Shown one piece after another: positions 17,414-25,878 of a DNA stretch of 64,000 nucleotides. A program made the translations under genes and the position numbers. The stretch spans positions 1,116,001 to 1,180,000 of the forward strand of contig NZ_AP019658.1 of NCBI RefSeq assembly GCF_009938225.1, in the 5' to 3' direction. The number at the start of each line of letters is the position of its first letter. Position 1 is the first letter of the stretch. The notes below the pieces were generated by a model. It was given only the letters and a program-made list of their open reading frames with translations. It was not told where the DNA came from and searched no databases. This stretch comes from Vibrio ponticus. Lineage in GTDB: Bacteria > Pseudomonadota > Gammaproteobacteria > Enterobacterales > Vibrionaceae.

Positions 17414-18337
17414 ATGACCCAACAACAGCAAAGTTTATTGATCCCCAGAATCACTTCACAGCATCAAATTGGCTTATTGTGCGCCTTTATTGGCTGTCTG
17501 TTGTTTTCGCTCAAACCTATCTTGGTCAAGCTCGCCTATCAAGCCGGAGGAGACGCTGCCTCTATCATGGCATTACGCGCATTGAGCTCTCTGCCACTCT
17601 ATTTATTCACTTTAATTTACCTATGCCGTAACGCCGCGAATCGCAGCAAGATTCGCCAGTCTGGTTTTGCCGCGGCAGGTATCGGTATTCTTGGCTATTA
17701 CGTCGCCAGTTATCTTGATATCTCTGCTCTGGCATTTATCTCCGCTCAATTGGAACGCTTGCTAATCTTCTTGTTCCCCTCTTTTGTGGTTTTGATTAGC
17801 TGGGTGGTTTACAAACAAGTCCCGACTAAAGCCGCGGTTGGTGCAACGGTCATCGGTTATGCGGGTACTGCCCTTATTCTTGCCCACGATTTCCAAACGT
17901 TGGGAAGCTCAGTAACGTTAGGTGCAGTCCTTGCCATTGCCTCAGCGTTTGTATTTGCGATTTACTTAGTCGCAAGCAAGCCCTTAATCGGTCATTTGGG
18001 GAGCTCTTTGTTTACCAGTATTGGTATGGGAAGTGCGGGTGTGGCGATTTTGATCCACCTCTATATCAGCGGCGCACAAGTTGCAGACTGGTCGTTAGAG
18101 TTAATTACCATCGGCGTCGTACTCGGCATTGTCTGTACTGTGCTGCCGTCCTATTTTGTCGCGGCAGGAATGGCGAGGCTCTCTCCGACTCAATTGAGTT
18201 TGACCAATAATGCCGGACCAGCAATTACTGCGATATTTGCCGTACTGATACTGGGGGAATTGTTCACAATTTGGCACGCAATCGGTCTTGTTTTGGTCAT
18301 ATTCTCAGTAGTTCTAATAAATCGTTCAAAAAATTAG
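17414..18337 (+). CDS. EamA/DMT-family transporter, first of two
   Basis: A 307-residue, ten-helix drug/metabolite transporter with two EamA repeats (about 20-150 and 165-300). The first repeat contains FSLKPILVKLAYQAGGD, the second ASAFVFAIYLVASKPL and NNAGPAITAIFAVLILGE. Family members export amino acids, purines or other metabolites. The gene directly follows the attenuator at 17324, with AAGGAACGAG as ribosome site. A second EamA gene follows 57 bp later. The leader peptide's leucine and aromatic codons hint at an amino-acid link, but the substrate is not established. Confidence 0.88.
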   Translation: MTQQQQSLLIPRITSQHQIGLLCAFIGCLLFSLKPILVKLAYQAGGDAASIMALRALSSLPLYLFTLIYLCRNAANRSKIRQSGFAAAGIGILGYYVASYLDISALAFISAQLERLLIFLFPSFVVLISWVVYKQVPTKAAVGATVIGYAGTALILAHDFQTLGSSVTLGAVLAIASAFVFAIYLVASKPLIGHLGSSLFTSIGMGSAGVAILIHLYISGAQVADWSLELITIGVVLGIVCTVLPSYFVAAGMARLSPTQLSLTNNAGPAITAIFAVLILGELFTIWHAIGLVLVIFSVVLINRSKN

Positions 18338-18394
18338 AGAGTTCTAAACCATTAAGTCGTATGATCCACAAACCTTTTTCGAGTATCCGTTTTT

Positions 18395-19288
18395 ATGAGC
18401 AGTAATCACCACCCAATTAAAGGCGCAAGCTGGATGCTAACCGCAGGTCTCGCTTTCGCAATTGTAAATAGCTTGGCTCAAGTAGCCAGTATCAACCATG
18501 GTCTTTCTTCGACGACGGTCGCTTTGGTTCAATATGCCATCGCACTTGTGGTTATCTTGCCATATTTAAAAACACTCGGTATTCGCCAATCGCTTAGAAC
18601 CCAAAAGCTAGGCTGGCATGTGTTCCGCGTCTTTCTATCCGTAATTGGTATTCAACTTTGGCTGTGGGCTCTTGCTTACCCGGTACCAATTTGGCAAGGC
18701 ATCGCCTTGTTAATGACCTCTCCTCTATTCGCGACCATTGGCTCTGGGCTGTTTTTAAAAGAGAAAGTGGGAGCGGCGCGTTGGGGCGCAACCTTGACGG
18801 GTTTTGTTGGCGCAATGATCATCTTAGAGCCATGGTCTGATGATTTTAACTGGGCAACGCTACTGCCTGTCGGCGCGGCTTTTTTCTGGGCTTGCTATTC
18901 TTTGATGGTGAAAAAGCTTTCTTCTGACGATTCACCTTCAACCATGGTGGTTTACCTACTGATCCTCATTACACCATTCAATATCTTGTTGGCAATTCCA
19001 GAATGGAGCACGCCTTCGGGGCTCAACGTTTGGTTGATTTTGCTTGCTGCTGGCGCTGCGACAGCATTAGCGCAATGGGCTATCGTTAAAGCTTACTCTG
19101 TCGCTGATGCATCATTTGTGCAGCCTTTTGACCACGCGAAATTACCGCTGAACGTACTTGCCGGTTGGGTGGTATTTGGTTGGGTGCCACCAGGTCGTTT
19201 ATGGCTTGGCGCAGCGATTATCATTGCTTCGGTCGCCTTCATCACTCAGTGGGAAGCACGTAAACCGCGAGTAACGCAATCTAAATAA
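18395..19288 (+). CDS. EamA/DMT-family transporter, second of two
   Basis: A 297-residue, ten-helix EamA protein, clearly distinct from its neighbour. It starts GASWMLTAGLAFAIVNSLAQVAS, the first repeat ends near GFVGAMIILEPW, and the second runs to IIASVAFITQWEARK. It resembles the RhaT/YdcZ-like subgroup often annotated as S-adenosylmethionine-uptake-like or metabolite exporters; I cannot choose among these. It is likely co-transcribed with the upstream EamA gene and hence under the same attenuator. No strong Shine-Dalgarno is seen before the ATG. Confidence 0.85.
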   Translation: MSSNHHPIKGASWMLTAGLAFAIVNSLAQVASINHGLSSTTVALVQYAIALVVILPYLKTLGIRQSLRTQKLGWHVFRVFLSVIGIQLWLWALAYPVPIWQGIALLMTSPLFATIGSGLFLKEKVGAARWGATLTGFVGAMIILEPWSDDFNWATLLPVGAAFFWACYSLMVKKLSSDDSPSTMVVYLLILITPFNILLAIPEWSTPSGLNVWLILLAAGAATALAQWAIVKAYSVADASFVQPFDHAKLPLNVLAGWVVFGWVPPGRLWLGAAIIIASVAFITQWEARKPRVTQSK

Positions 19289-19310
19289 CTTATTCATTGC
19301 TGAAAGAAAA

Positions 19311-19466
19311 TCTCTCGCGGGTCGTTCTACTTAAATAACAAGAATTTTGGGGTGATGCACAATTCACCAAAGTGAACCAAACTCACCCCAAATCAGTAAA
19401 CGAACTTAACTGCAGTTTGGCTAAGGCGAGAGATACCATCCAAGCGCCTCGCTAAAGAACCTTTAG
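19311..19466 (+). promoter_or_regulatory. Structured, possibly switching 5' leader of the glutaredoxin gene
   Basis: A closing stem TCTCTCGC (19311-19318)/GCGAGAGA (19426-19433) encloses a nested arm: TTTGGGGTGA (19346-19355)/TCACCCCAAA (19383-19392), with an inner TTCAC/GTGAA hairpin. The 3' strand of the closing stem can instead pair with CTCGC (19448-19452). Next comes CTAAAG-AAC-CTTTAG (19452-19466), whose end overlaps the ribosome site AGGGAG. No known riboswitch class is recognised. The nested arm could alternatively be the 3' end of the EamA transcript, but it has no T run. Confidence 0.45.
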
Positions 19467-19476
19467 GGAGATCACC

Positions 19477-20091
19477 ATGACGACACCAATCAAAATTACG
19501 CTTTATCGCTGGGCTGGAAGTTGGGGACCATTTAAAGTCAACATTCCTTGTGGTGAATGCACTTTAACTAAAGATATTCTCCAAGATACCTTCGATAACG
19601 AACTCGCCGGCATTCCAATCGAGCTTGAAGTAAAAGATTGGCTTTCTCACTGGTGGGAACCACTGAAACTGGGCGCTTGGCACGCACCGATTCTAGTGGT
19701 TGAAGGTAAAGTAATTAGCCAAGGTGAAGCGTTAAACCGTGGAGTCTTAGTACAATCGGTGATCCAAAACTGGACCAAGCAAGATACGCTCAAAGGCAAT
19801 ATTGTTTACGGAAAAGCGACTTGCCCATTCTGCGTGAAAGCAAAAAAAATGCTTGATGATGCAGGAATTGAATACCAATACCATGACGTAGTTAAAGAGA
19901 GCGCCGCGCTGTATCGCATGATCCCTGAAGTGAAAGCCATCATTGGTATGAAAACACCGGTGACCGTACCACAAATTTGGCTTGATGGGCATTACATCGG
20001 TGGAGCAGATAATCTAGAAGCGTGGATTGAAAAAAAGGGGCTGAATAAAGTGCCCGACAATGTCGTCAATCTCGAAGCTAATCAAGGTTAA
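19477..20091 (+). CDS. Two-domain thioredoxin-fold protein with C-terminal glutaredoxin
   Basis: A 204-residue cytoplasmic protein. The N-terminal half (about 1-100) looks like a thioredoxin fold with the dithiol motif CGEC near residue 25 and a HAPILVVEG strand. The C-terminal half (about 108-190) is a standard glutaredoxin with CPFC in YGKATCPFCVKAKK, the TVPQIW cis-proline loop and the glutathione-site motif GGADNLE. Two redox sites in one chain suggest internal electron transfer (inference). A long structured leader lies upstream and a strong terminator downstream, so the gene is monocistronic. Confidence 0.85.
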   Translation: MTTPIKITLYRWAGSWGPFKVNIPCGECTLTKDILQDTFDNELAGIPIELEVKDWLSHWWEPLKLGAWHAPILVVEGKVISQGEALNRGVLVQSVIQNWTKQDTLKGNIVYGKATCPFCVKAKKMLDDAGIEYQYHDVVKESAALYRMIPEVKAIIGMKTPVTVPQIWLDGHYIGGADNLEAWIEKKGLNKVPDNVVNLEANQG

Positions 20092-20129
20092 GCAGCTTTG
20101 TTTCTAATACCTCTGCGTCAAATACCATA

Positions 20130-20165
20130 AACAAACAACCCCAGCACTGGCTGGGGTTGTTTGTT
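20130..20165. terminator. Strong terminator after the glutaredoxin gene
   Basis: A 16-bp perfect stem, AACAAACAACCCCAGC with GCTGGGGTTGTTTGTT, around ACTG. The AT-rich base allows it to work in both directions, also serving the minus-strand gene at 20189. Confidence 0.88.
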
Positions 20166-20188
20166 ACTAATTACGCTATATTGCAAAA

Positions 20189-20539
20189 TTAGCCGCGCTT
20201 AGGCTGCTGGTAAGTCTTACCTGCTGCTTGATAGGTGTCTTTACGCTTCACTTCAAACATTGCGTCAAAGAACCATGCCACAAAACGAATTACGTCATCA
20301 CCTTCATTCATTACATGCTCAACGAACTCTTGCTCTTCGCCTTGTTCGTTTTCATGCGTAGTAACGTGATAAATGCGTTTTTCGCCTTCAACTTCTGCTA
20401 ACGCAAATTGACCTGCTAGTGATTCCGCCGCTTCCGCAACTTCTTGATCATCACTGGCTTTGAAAATCGCAAGTGCTTGAGGCAGGTTTTCTTGCTGGCA
20501 AGCTTCTTTCACCAATGCTTCGAACTGTTTATGTTCCAT
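20189..20539 (-). CDS. Conserved small acidic protein, unknown function
   Basis: A 116-residue soluble protein, acidic in the middle (EGEKRIYHVTTHENEQGEEQ) and basic at the C-terminal end (KTYQQPKRG). The N-terminal part is helical. No signal peptide or membrane segment. AGGTGACAC lies before the ATG, and the gene is flanked by its own terminator (20130). I do not recognise a named domain; it resembles uncharacterised proteins kept in Vibrio. Confidence 0.6.
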   Translation of the reverse strand: MEHKQFEALVKEACQQENLPQALAIFKASDDQEVAEAAESLAGQFALAEVEGEKRIYHVTTHENEQGEEQEFVEHVMNEGDDVIRFVAWFFDAMFEVKRKDTYQAAGKTYQQPKRG

Positions 20540-20748
20540 TGTGTCACCTAACTGGCTTTGTTCATTGTAATCGGCGGCATTGTATACCTAACTGACTGTT
20601 TGAGGCTAGCTTCCTCATCAATCAACTAATAGCTCAGCATTGCCCTAGTCCTTTTGTCTGAATCACTTCCCTCTGTTGATAAAAACACGACACAGTTTGA
20701 AAAAATATGCCACCTGTACCATATTTACACCTAAGACATACAAAACTA

Positions 20749-20764
20749 AGTGACAAAGATCACG
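20749..20764 (+). promoter_or_regulatory. Candidate CRP site before the GGDEF-EAL gene
   Basis: AGTGA-CAAAGA-TCACG matches the CRP consensus TGTGA-N6-TCACA at 8 of 10 positions. It lies 19 bp upstream of the GTG start, so it would overlap the leader and act, if at all, as a repressor site. Confidence 0.3.
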
Positions 20765-20782
20765 TGTCAAAGGAGATGTCAG

Positions 20783-22642
20783 GTGGCAGAAAACAACATC
20801 CCAACGTCGCACTTTATCGACGTAGAAACCATCAACCGCATTGTCGCGCTTGATGGACATGAACTACTGCATCAAGTCACAATGCTGCTGCATCGTGAAT
20901 TTGGTAGTCAGTGCACTTGCGTGGTTGAACTGGATAAACTTAACTTTTTTGCTCAAACGCTCTCTTATTCATGCCAACAAACGATTCAAACTCCATTTTG
21001 CTATTCGTTGGTTGGAACGCCCTGCCACGAAGTGAGCAAATCTAATCAACTGTTTCTCATGTTCAGTGAAAATGTCGCTCAAGATTTCCCTCAAGACGTG
21101 TTTCTAGCAGAAAATGGCATCGAGGCTTATTTGGGTATCCCGCTCAAAGCTAATAACGGCGAAAACCTTGGCATATTACTGTCTACTTTCACGACTCCGC
21201 TCAGTCAATTAGACGAAGAAAGCCAAAGTCGCTTAATCTACTACCACACATTTTTTGCTAACATCATTGTCCATAGTCTACGCGCTAAATGGTTTTCTGC
21301 CCGTTCGGATAGTTTAGTCAACCAACTGAGTTATGAGATTTCTCATGATGCGCTAACCGGTTTACTTAATCGCCGTCGTCTCTCGGATATGTTGGAACAC
21401 TACTCAGATACAACCAATGAGCCGTTGACGCTGGTTTATATCGATATCGACAACTTCAAATCAATCAATAACTTATACGGTAACTATATCGGTGATCAGG
21501 TTATTAAGTTTGTTGGGTTGAGTGTTGAAGAAGCTTTGCCTGAGAAAAACCATGCTTTTCGCATTTCAGGCGATGAATTTGCCTTTATCACCTTCTCTAG
21601 TGACCCTTTGACCATTTGCCAAAACATTACTGCGAAATTACGTAACGGGTACAAAGATTCGTCACACAATATAAAGATCAGTGCCAGTATTGGCTTAGCC
21701 TGTAAGTCAGATAAAAGCTTGTCGGCAGACCAGTTGATGCTCAATACCTCTTTAGCTTTGAAGGATTGTAAGCAAACGCACAACAACCAAATTCAAAGTT
21801 ATGATATTCACCTTAGCGATCAATATTATCGCCGCACTATGGTGATTGACGCGCTGAGAAATGAGCTCGATAAGTCCAACACAGAAGAGAGTGAAATATA
21901 CGTACTGCTGCAACCTATCGTCTCAATCAAAGATAACTCTTGGAACTATTTTGAAACTCTCGCGCGTTGGCAGAGTAAAACTCTGGGTGCGATATCACCA
22001 ATAGAATTTATTGAAGCAGCAGAGCAATCCGGATTAATTATAGAGCTAGGCGAGCGAATTGTTGAGTTGGCATGTAAAGCCAAGCATGACGTTGAGCAAG
22101 GTCTCGATTACAAAGTGAGACTAAGCCTGAACTGCTCAGCCCATGAATTAGCCGATTCAGCGCGTTATATGCGCCATTTAAATAGCTCAATCGCCAAATA
22201 CCACTTTCATCCCGATGAGTTTACTATCGAATTAACTGAAACCGTGCTGCTCTCTCGCACTAACGAAGTTCGTTACATACTTGATACTTTGAGAGAACAA
22301 GGGTTTACTGTCGCGCTAGATGACTTTGGTACCGGTTATTCAAGCTTAAATTACATTCATAGCTACCCAATCGATACTATCAAGATCGATGCAACTTTCG
22401 TACGCAATATCCTATTTAATGAAACAGCTGAAAGAGTGGTAAATCTGATCATTCAGCTTGCTAAGCAGCTCAATGTGAGTCTCATTGCTGAGGGGGTAGA
22501 AACAGAAGCTGAGCTGCAAAAGCTCACCATCATGGGGTGCACTCAAATCCAAGGCTACTACTTTTCTCGCCCTGAAAAACCAAGTGTCATCATCTCACAT
22601 GTGCAGAAAACCATTGAACAGTCGCTGTTCCAGGGAGACTAA
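20783..22642 (+). CDS. GAF-GGDEF-EAL cyclic-di-GMP signalling protein
   Basis: A 619-residue cytoplasmic protein. The start is GTG 20783, seven bases after AGGAG; an in-frame GTG at 20750 has no ribosome site. Order: GAF-like sensor (about 20-165), GGDEF domain (about 185-345) with the signature SGDEF in FRISGDEFAFI, and EAL domain (about 370-615). The EAL signature reads ETLARW (Glu kept), and ELTETVLL, DDFGTGYSSL, KIDATFV and AEGVETEAEL are present, so phosphodiesterase activity is plausible. SGDEF is an accepted variant, so cyclase activity is uncertain. A terminator follows at once. Confidence 0.92.
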   Translation: MAENNIPTSHFIDVETINRIVALDGHELLHQVTMLLHREFGSQCTCVVELDKLNFFAQTLSYSCQQTIQTPFCYSLVGTPCHEVSKSNQLFLMFSENVAQDFPQDVFLAENGIEAYLGIPLKANNGENLGILLSTFTTPLSQLDEESQSRLIYYHTFFANIIVHSLRAKWFSARSDSLVNQLSYEISHDALTGLLNRRRLSDMLEHYSDTTNEPLTLVYIDIDNFKSINNLYGNYIGDQVIKFVGLSVEEALPEKNHAFRISGDEFAFITFSSDPLTICQNITAKLRNGYKDSSHNIKISASIGLACKSDKSLSADQLMLNTSLALKDCKQTHNNQIQSYDIHLSDQYYRRTMVIDALRNELDKSNTEESEIYVLLQPIVSIKDNSWNYFETLARWQSKTLGAISPIEFIEAAEQSGLIIELGERIVELACKAKHDVEQGLDYKVRLSLNCSAHELADSARYMRHLNSSIAKYHFHPDEFTIELTETVLLSRTNEVRYILDTLREQGFTVALDDFGTGYSSLNYIHSYPIDTIKIDATFVRNILFNETAERVVNLIIQLAKQLNVSLIAEGVETEAELQKLTIMGCTQIQGYYFSRPEKPSVIISHVQKTIEQSLFQGD

Positions 22643-22645
22643 ATG

Positions 22646-22671
22646 GCGTGTGGATCTGCTTGACCACACGC
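22646..22671. terminator. Terminator after the GGDEF-EAL gene
   Basis: GCGTGTGG pairs with CCACACGC across a 10-nt loop, followed by TATTTGAC. It lies between convergent genes and may serve both. Confidence 0.7.
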
Positions 22672-22697
22672 TATTTGACAACCAAAATGAAGGCAGA

Positions 22698-23186
22698 CTA
22701 AAACGGCACCTCAACCTGCATCATGACGTTATCTTGTTCGTCTTCATGCCACATATAATCAAACCTTAAACGTGGCTCTCCGAGCTTTTTCTCACCAAAA
22801 CCAACACTAAACTGCAAACCATGGTTCATCAGCCACTCTTGTGTCGTCAGTTCTTCTTCATCTTCGAATTCGGTTGGCGACCAAACACCAATGCCAAAAT
22901 AACTGTCTGAATAATGTTGGCTTAAAAATGGATTGGATTCTGTCTTTAACACCCAATCCGACCAATACCCCTCATAATCTTTTCGCGGGGCATTTCCCAA
23001 CGAATCATAGTCCAAATGATTGTTTCTTGGCGCATTCAATGAGGGCTCTTTTGGGCTGCAATCAGTAAACACTGAGGTTGTTTCCGCAGATAGACCGTTA
23101 TCGCGAACCCCATAATACTCGTATTCACAAGCGAAAATACTCGCTGAAAGAAGACTAAAAACAAGCGCGAAGCTTATCTTTGTCAT
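22698..23186 (-). CDS. Secreted or periplasmic protein of unknown function
   Basis: A 162-residue protein from ATG 23186 with a signal peptide (MTKISFALVFSLLSASIFA, cleavage about residue 19). A longer frame to 23228 would bury the signal and lacks a ribosome site; GAGGTC lies before 23186. The mature part is acidic and aromatic, with a beta-rich end (LQFSVGFGEKKLGEPRLRFDYMW ... MMQVEVPF, shown only in part) suggesting a small beta sandwich or barrel. Two cysteines could pair. No family recognised. Confidence 0.6.
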   Translation of the reverse strand: MTKISFALVFSLLSASIFACEYEYYGVRDNGLSAETTSVFTDCSPKEPSLNAPRNNHLDYDSLGNAPRKDYEGYWSDWVLKTESNPFLSQHYSDSYFGIGVWSPTEFEDEEELTTQEWLMNHGLQFSVGFGEKKLGEPRLRFDYMWHEDEQDNVMMQVEVPF

Positions 23187-23250
23187 ATCGACCTCTAACT
23201 TTGTTATTATTGTTTGAACTATACACACTTAGGTGCTTATCACAGTATAT

Positions 23251-23766
23251 TTAGTAGTAACTGTTTTCAGTTAAAATTTTGCAAACTTTTTCGGTTGTTA
23301 GGTGATTTATAGACTGCTTTTGCTGTAAAGCCAAGCGAATGTCCGTGCTGCGTACATTCACTCTTTCCGGGCAAGCCATAACAAACCATCGTTTGGCGAT
23401 TTCTTGCGCATTGTAGAACTTCGCAAAACTAAAAAAGTTATCTGGACCCATAACAAAGGTTAATTCCGCTTCAGGGTATTTCTCTTGTAGTGCTGAGAGC
23501 ACGGCAAAAGTTGTCACGGGCTGATTAGACTGAGCAAAAAGCTCTTGCTCGATGGTACAACACTCCAGATTAGCTAAAGCAAGATCCTCAATGAAAGCAT
23601 AAATAAGATCGACTCGAATTGAGTAGTCCAACATCTCCTTTCCCCAAGCATGAGCAATGCTCGGCAATAACAGCACTCGATCAAAATGACCAAGAGACTC
23701 TATAACGCTGCGATGACCTAAGCTTGGTGGGTTAAACGCACTACCAAATACAGCGATTTTTGTCAT
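23251..23766 (-). CDS. NadD-like nicotinate-nucleotide adenylyltransferase
   Basis: A 171-residue nucleotidyltransferase of the HxGH type. It starts [20 protein letters not shown], where GSAFNPP and LGHR are the family's ATP-binding motifs. RSTDIRLAL near the C-terminus matches the ISSTxIR motif of NadD enzymes. Shorter than the usual NadD (about 190-215 residues). It is divergent from nadE 114 bp away, which supports a role in NAD synthesis or salvage. The main housekeeping NadD is presumably elsewhere; this may be a second form. Confidence 0.82.
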   Translation of the reverse strand: MTKIAVFGSAFNPPSLGHRSVIESLGHFDRVLLLPSIAHAWGKEMLDYSIRVDLIYAFIEDLALANLECCTIEQELFAQSNQPVTTFAVLSALQEKYPEAELTFVMGPDNFFSFAKFYNAQEIAKRWFVMACPERVNVRSTDIRLALQQKQSINHLTTEKVCKILTENSYY

Positions 23767-23880
23767 TTTTTGTCCTTGTATGAGATGAATTCCGTGATCT
23801 CGGTTTTCTATTTACTGGTTTTCGGTATGATACTAACTATACCTTATGATTTATATAACAATGCTGCAGGAAGAATACTA

Positions 23881-24708
23881 ATGGAACAGTTGATTCGCGA
23901 TGAAATGCGCGTTCTACCGTCGATTGACCCTCATTTTGAAATCACTCGCCGTGTTGATTTCATCAAACGCAAACTAACCGAAGCTGGCTGTAAGTCACTT
24001 GTACTTGGTATCAGCGGTGGCGTTGACTCAACCACATGTGGTCGCTTAGCACAACTGGCAGTAGACCAGTTGAACGAAGAGCAAGGTGGTGGTTACCAAT
24101 TTATCGCCGTTCGCCTTCCATATGGTGAGCAACAAGACGAAGACGAAGCGCAGCTCGCTCTGCAGTTTATTCAGCCAACACACTCTGTTTCAGTAAACAT
24201 CAAACCAGGTGTTGACGGTTTGCATGCCGCTTCACATGTTGCGCTTGAAGGCACAGGTCTTATTCCTCAAGACAAAGCGAAAGTCGACTTTGTTAAGGGC
24301 AACGTCAAAGCGCGTGCTCGTATGGTCGCTCAATATGAAATCGCCGGTTATGTGGGTGGCTTAGTGCTCGGCACTGACCACTCTGCTGAAAACATCACGG
24401 GTTTTTACACTAAATTTGGTGATGGCGCGTGTGATATGGCGCCCCTGTTTGGCTTAAGCAAGCGCCAAGTGCGTGAAGTAGCAGCAACTCTTGGTGCACC
24501 AGAGCAACTGGTACAAAAAGTACCGACCGCAGACCTTGAAGAGTTAGCACCACAAAAAGCCGACGAAGATGCGCTAAACCTGACGTACGAACAGATTGAT
24601 GACTTCCTTGAAGGCAAACCAGTTTCTGCAGAAGTATCTGAGCGCCTAGTGAAGATCTATCAAATCACTCAGCACAAGCGTAAGCCGATTCCGACGATTT
24701 ACGATTAA
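23881..24708 (+). CDS. nadE: NH3-dependent NAD+ synthetase
   Basis: A 275-residue enzyme converting nicotinate adenine dinucleotide to NAD+, the last step of the pathway. The start is ATG 23881 after AGGAAG; upstream in-frame codons (from 23770) encode a hydrophobic stretch foreign to the family. The ATP pyrophosphatase P-loop [11 protein letters not shown], the segment [19 protein letters not shown] and the C-terminal [10 protein letters not shown] are all typical, and the length equals that of E. coli NadE. An imperfect palindrome, GGTAT...ATACC (23824-23843), lies in the promoter region. Confidence 0.96.
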   Translation: MEQLIRDEMRVLPSIDPHFEITRRVDFIKRKLTEAGCKSLVLGISGGVDSTTCGRLAQLAVDQLNEEQGGGYQFIAVRLPYGEQQDEDEAQLALQFIQPTHSVSVNIKPGVDGLHAASHVALEGTGLIPQDKAKVDFVKGNVKARARMVAQYEIAGYVGGLVLGTDHSAENITGFYTKFGDGACDMAPLFGLSKRQVREVAATLGAPEQLVQKVPTADLEELAPQKADEDALNLTYEQIDDFLEGKPVSAEVSERLVKIYQITQHKRKPIPTIYD

Positions 24709-24746
24709 GCGTCAAATTTTGATGAAACCGGTCAATCCAGAATCAC

Positions 24747-24769
24747 AAAGGGAGCCAATGGCTCCCTTT
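24747..24769. terminator. Terminator between nadE and vpsT
   Basis: AAAGGGAGCC pairs with GGCTCCCTTT around AAT and is followed by CTCTTT. It serves two convergent genes. Confidence 0.85.
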
Positions 24770-24793
24770 CTCTTTAGCACCCGCAGATTGCGT

Positions 24794-25465
24794 TTAAACG
24801 CGCTCTTCTAACCCGATATTATTGTTTGCCCACAGTAGGGCTTGCAGACGGTTCTTGGCGTTAATCTTTTTAAAGATATTATGCAGGTGGGTTTTGACCG
24901 TATTTTCGCTCACGAATAGCTCGTCAGCGATCTGTAGGTTCGAAGCGCCATGACCTAGTAAACGCATGATCTCTTTCTCACGTTTAGTCAGGTTGGCGTA
25001 CGCTTGTGAGGTCGTCACTGAATTGGCACAACGGAAGTGTTCGATGTAGTCTTGAGCGACGCGACGAGACAGCCACATCTCATCTTGCATGATTTTTTGC
25101 ATGCCTTTAAGCAGTAAACTGATTTCATCATCGACATAAAAGACACCAACAAGATTACGCCACTTAAACAGTTGTGGAGAAGCGACGTCAGTCGGACAGT
25201 TAATCACTATCTCTTTTGCACTGATATTCGATGCCTGGCGGAGTTGGTTGTATTTTTCAAAGTTGGCATCATCAAAATAGTTGAAATCAATCAACACATA
25301 ATCGCCCAACAGAGATTCATCTTCTTCAGCAACTCTTATTAAGTCATCTAACGAAGCCAAGTGAACATCAAGCTCAATTCCTCTTTCCAAAGAGTCCTTA
25401 AACAGTTTTGACTGCATGCTCACATCTGACAGCAGGGTGATCTTACAATTTTGTGCAGGGTCCAT
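24794..25465 (-). CDS. vpsT: VpsT-type LuxR/CsgD-family c-di-GMP-responsive regulator
   Basis: A 223-residue regulator with an atypical receiver domain (1-120), a linker with WLSR at residues 131-134, and a C-terminal LuxR helix-turn-helix (about 150-215; LTKREKEIMRLLGHG and ASNLQIADELFVSENTVKTH in part). WLSR fits the W[FLM][TS]R c-di-GMP motif of V. cholerae VpsT, and Arg134, Ile141 and Met17 fall at the positions known there for ligand binding and dimerisation (recalled from the literature). It probably activates exopolysaccharide and matrix genes when c-di-GMP is high. GGAG precedes the start. Confidence 0.88.
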   Translation of the reverse strand: MDPAQNCKITLLSDVSMQSKLFKDSLERGIELDVHLASLDDLIRVAEEDESLLGDYVLIDFNYFDDANFEKYNQLRQASNISAKEIVINCPTDVASPQLFKWRNLVGVFYVDDEISLLLKGMQKIMQDEMWLSRRVAQDYIEHFRCANSVTTSQAYANLTKREKEIMRLLGHGASNLQIADELFVSENTVKTHLHNIFKKINAKNRLQALLWANNNIGLEERV

Positions 25466-25794
25466 TCTAATTCTCCGACTTTGCTTGGGTGCTTATTTAA
25501 AACTATCGTTTAGTGCCAAATAGTCAACATTGACATAGATCACACTTCTTATGACCAAAGCATAATTTCCATTATAAACAATTAGATACAATCGGATTCT
25601 TAATTTTGAGAACCGGTTGGATTACTCATTCCGGGTCAAATTCCACCTTTTCAGATCCCTTGTTGATGTAACTGTCTAAATAGAAAGTCTTAATTATGAG
25701 TTATCTGTATCACATTTGAAGCGCACAATTTGGAACGAAATAAAGCCGATTCAGTGGCTTAGAAGTGGATTTGAGGTGCTTAGACACATAAAAA
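25466..25794. other. Intergenic region upstream of vpsT
   Basis: This holds the vpsT promoter. On the minus strand TGTGA-TCTATG-TCAAT (around 25529-25544) is a half-good CRP site. The rest shows no ORF, repeat or stable hairpin that I can support. Confidence 0.4.
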
Positions 25795-25824
25795 AGCCCC
25801 AAACCAAAGTATCAGTGAGGGGCT
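25795..25824 (-). terminator. Terminator of gcvT
   Basis: AGCCCC and GGGGCT arms, with the A run at 25790-25795 giving a T tract on the minus strand. It lies 55 bp beyond the gcvT stop. Confidence 0.75.
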
Positions 25825-25878
25825 AAGGGTTAGCTAAATATGGGGTTGTCTATATCAACAAACTTGTTCGTCAGGCAA

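Noticed and set aside
23770..23880. N-terminal extension of NadE
   Set aside because: The segment is hydrophobic, absent from the family, and the ribosome site is directly before ATG 23881.
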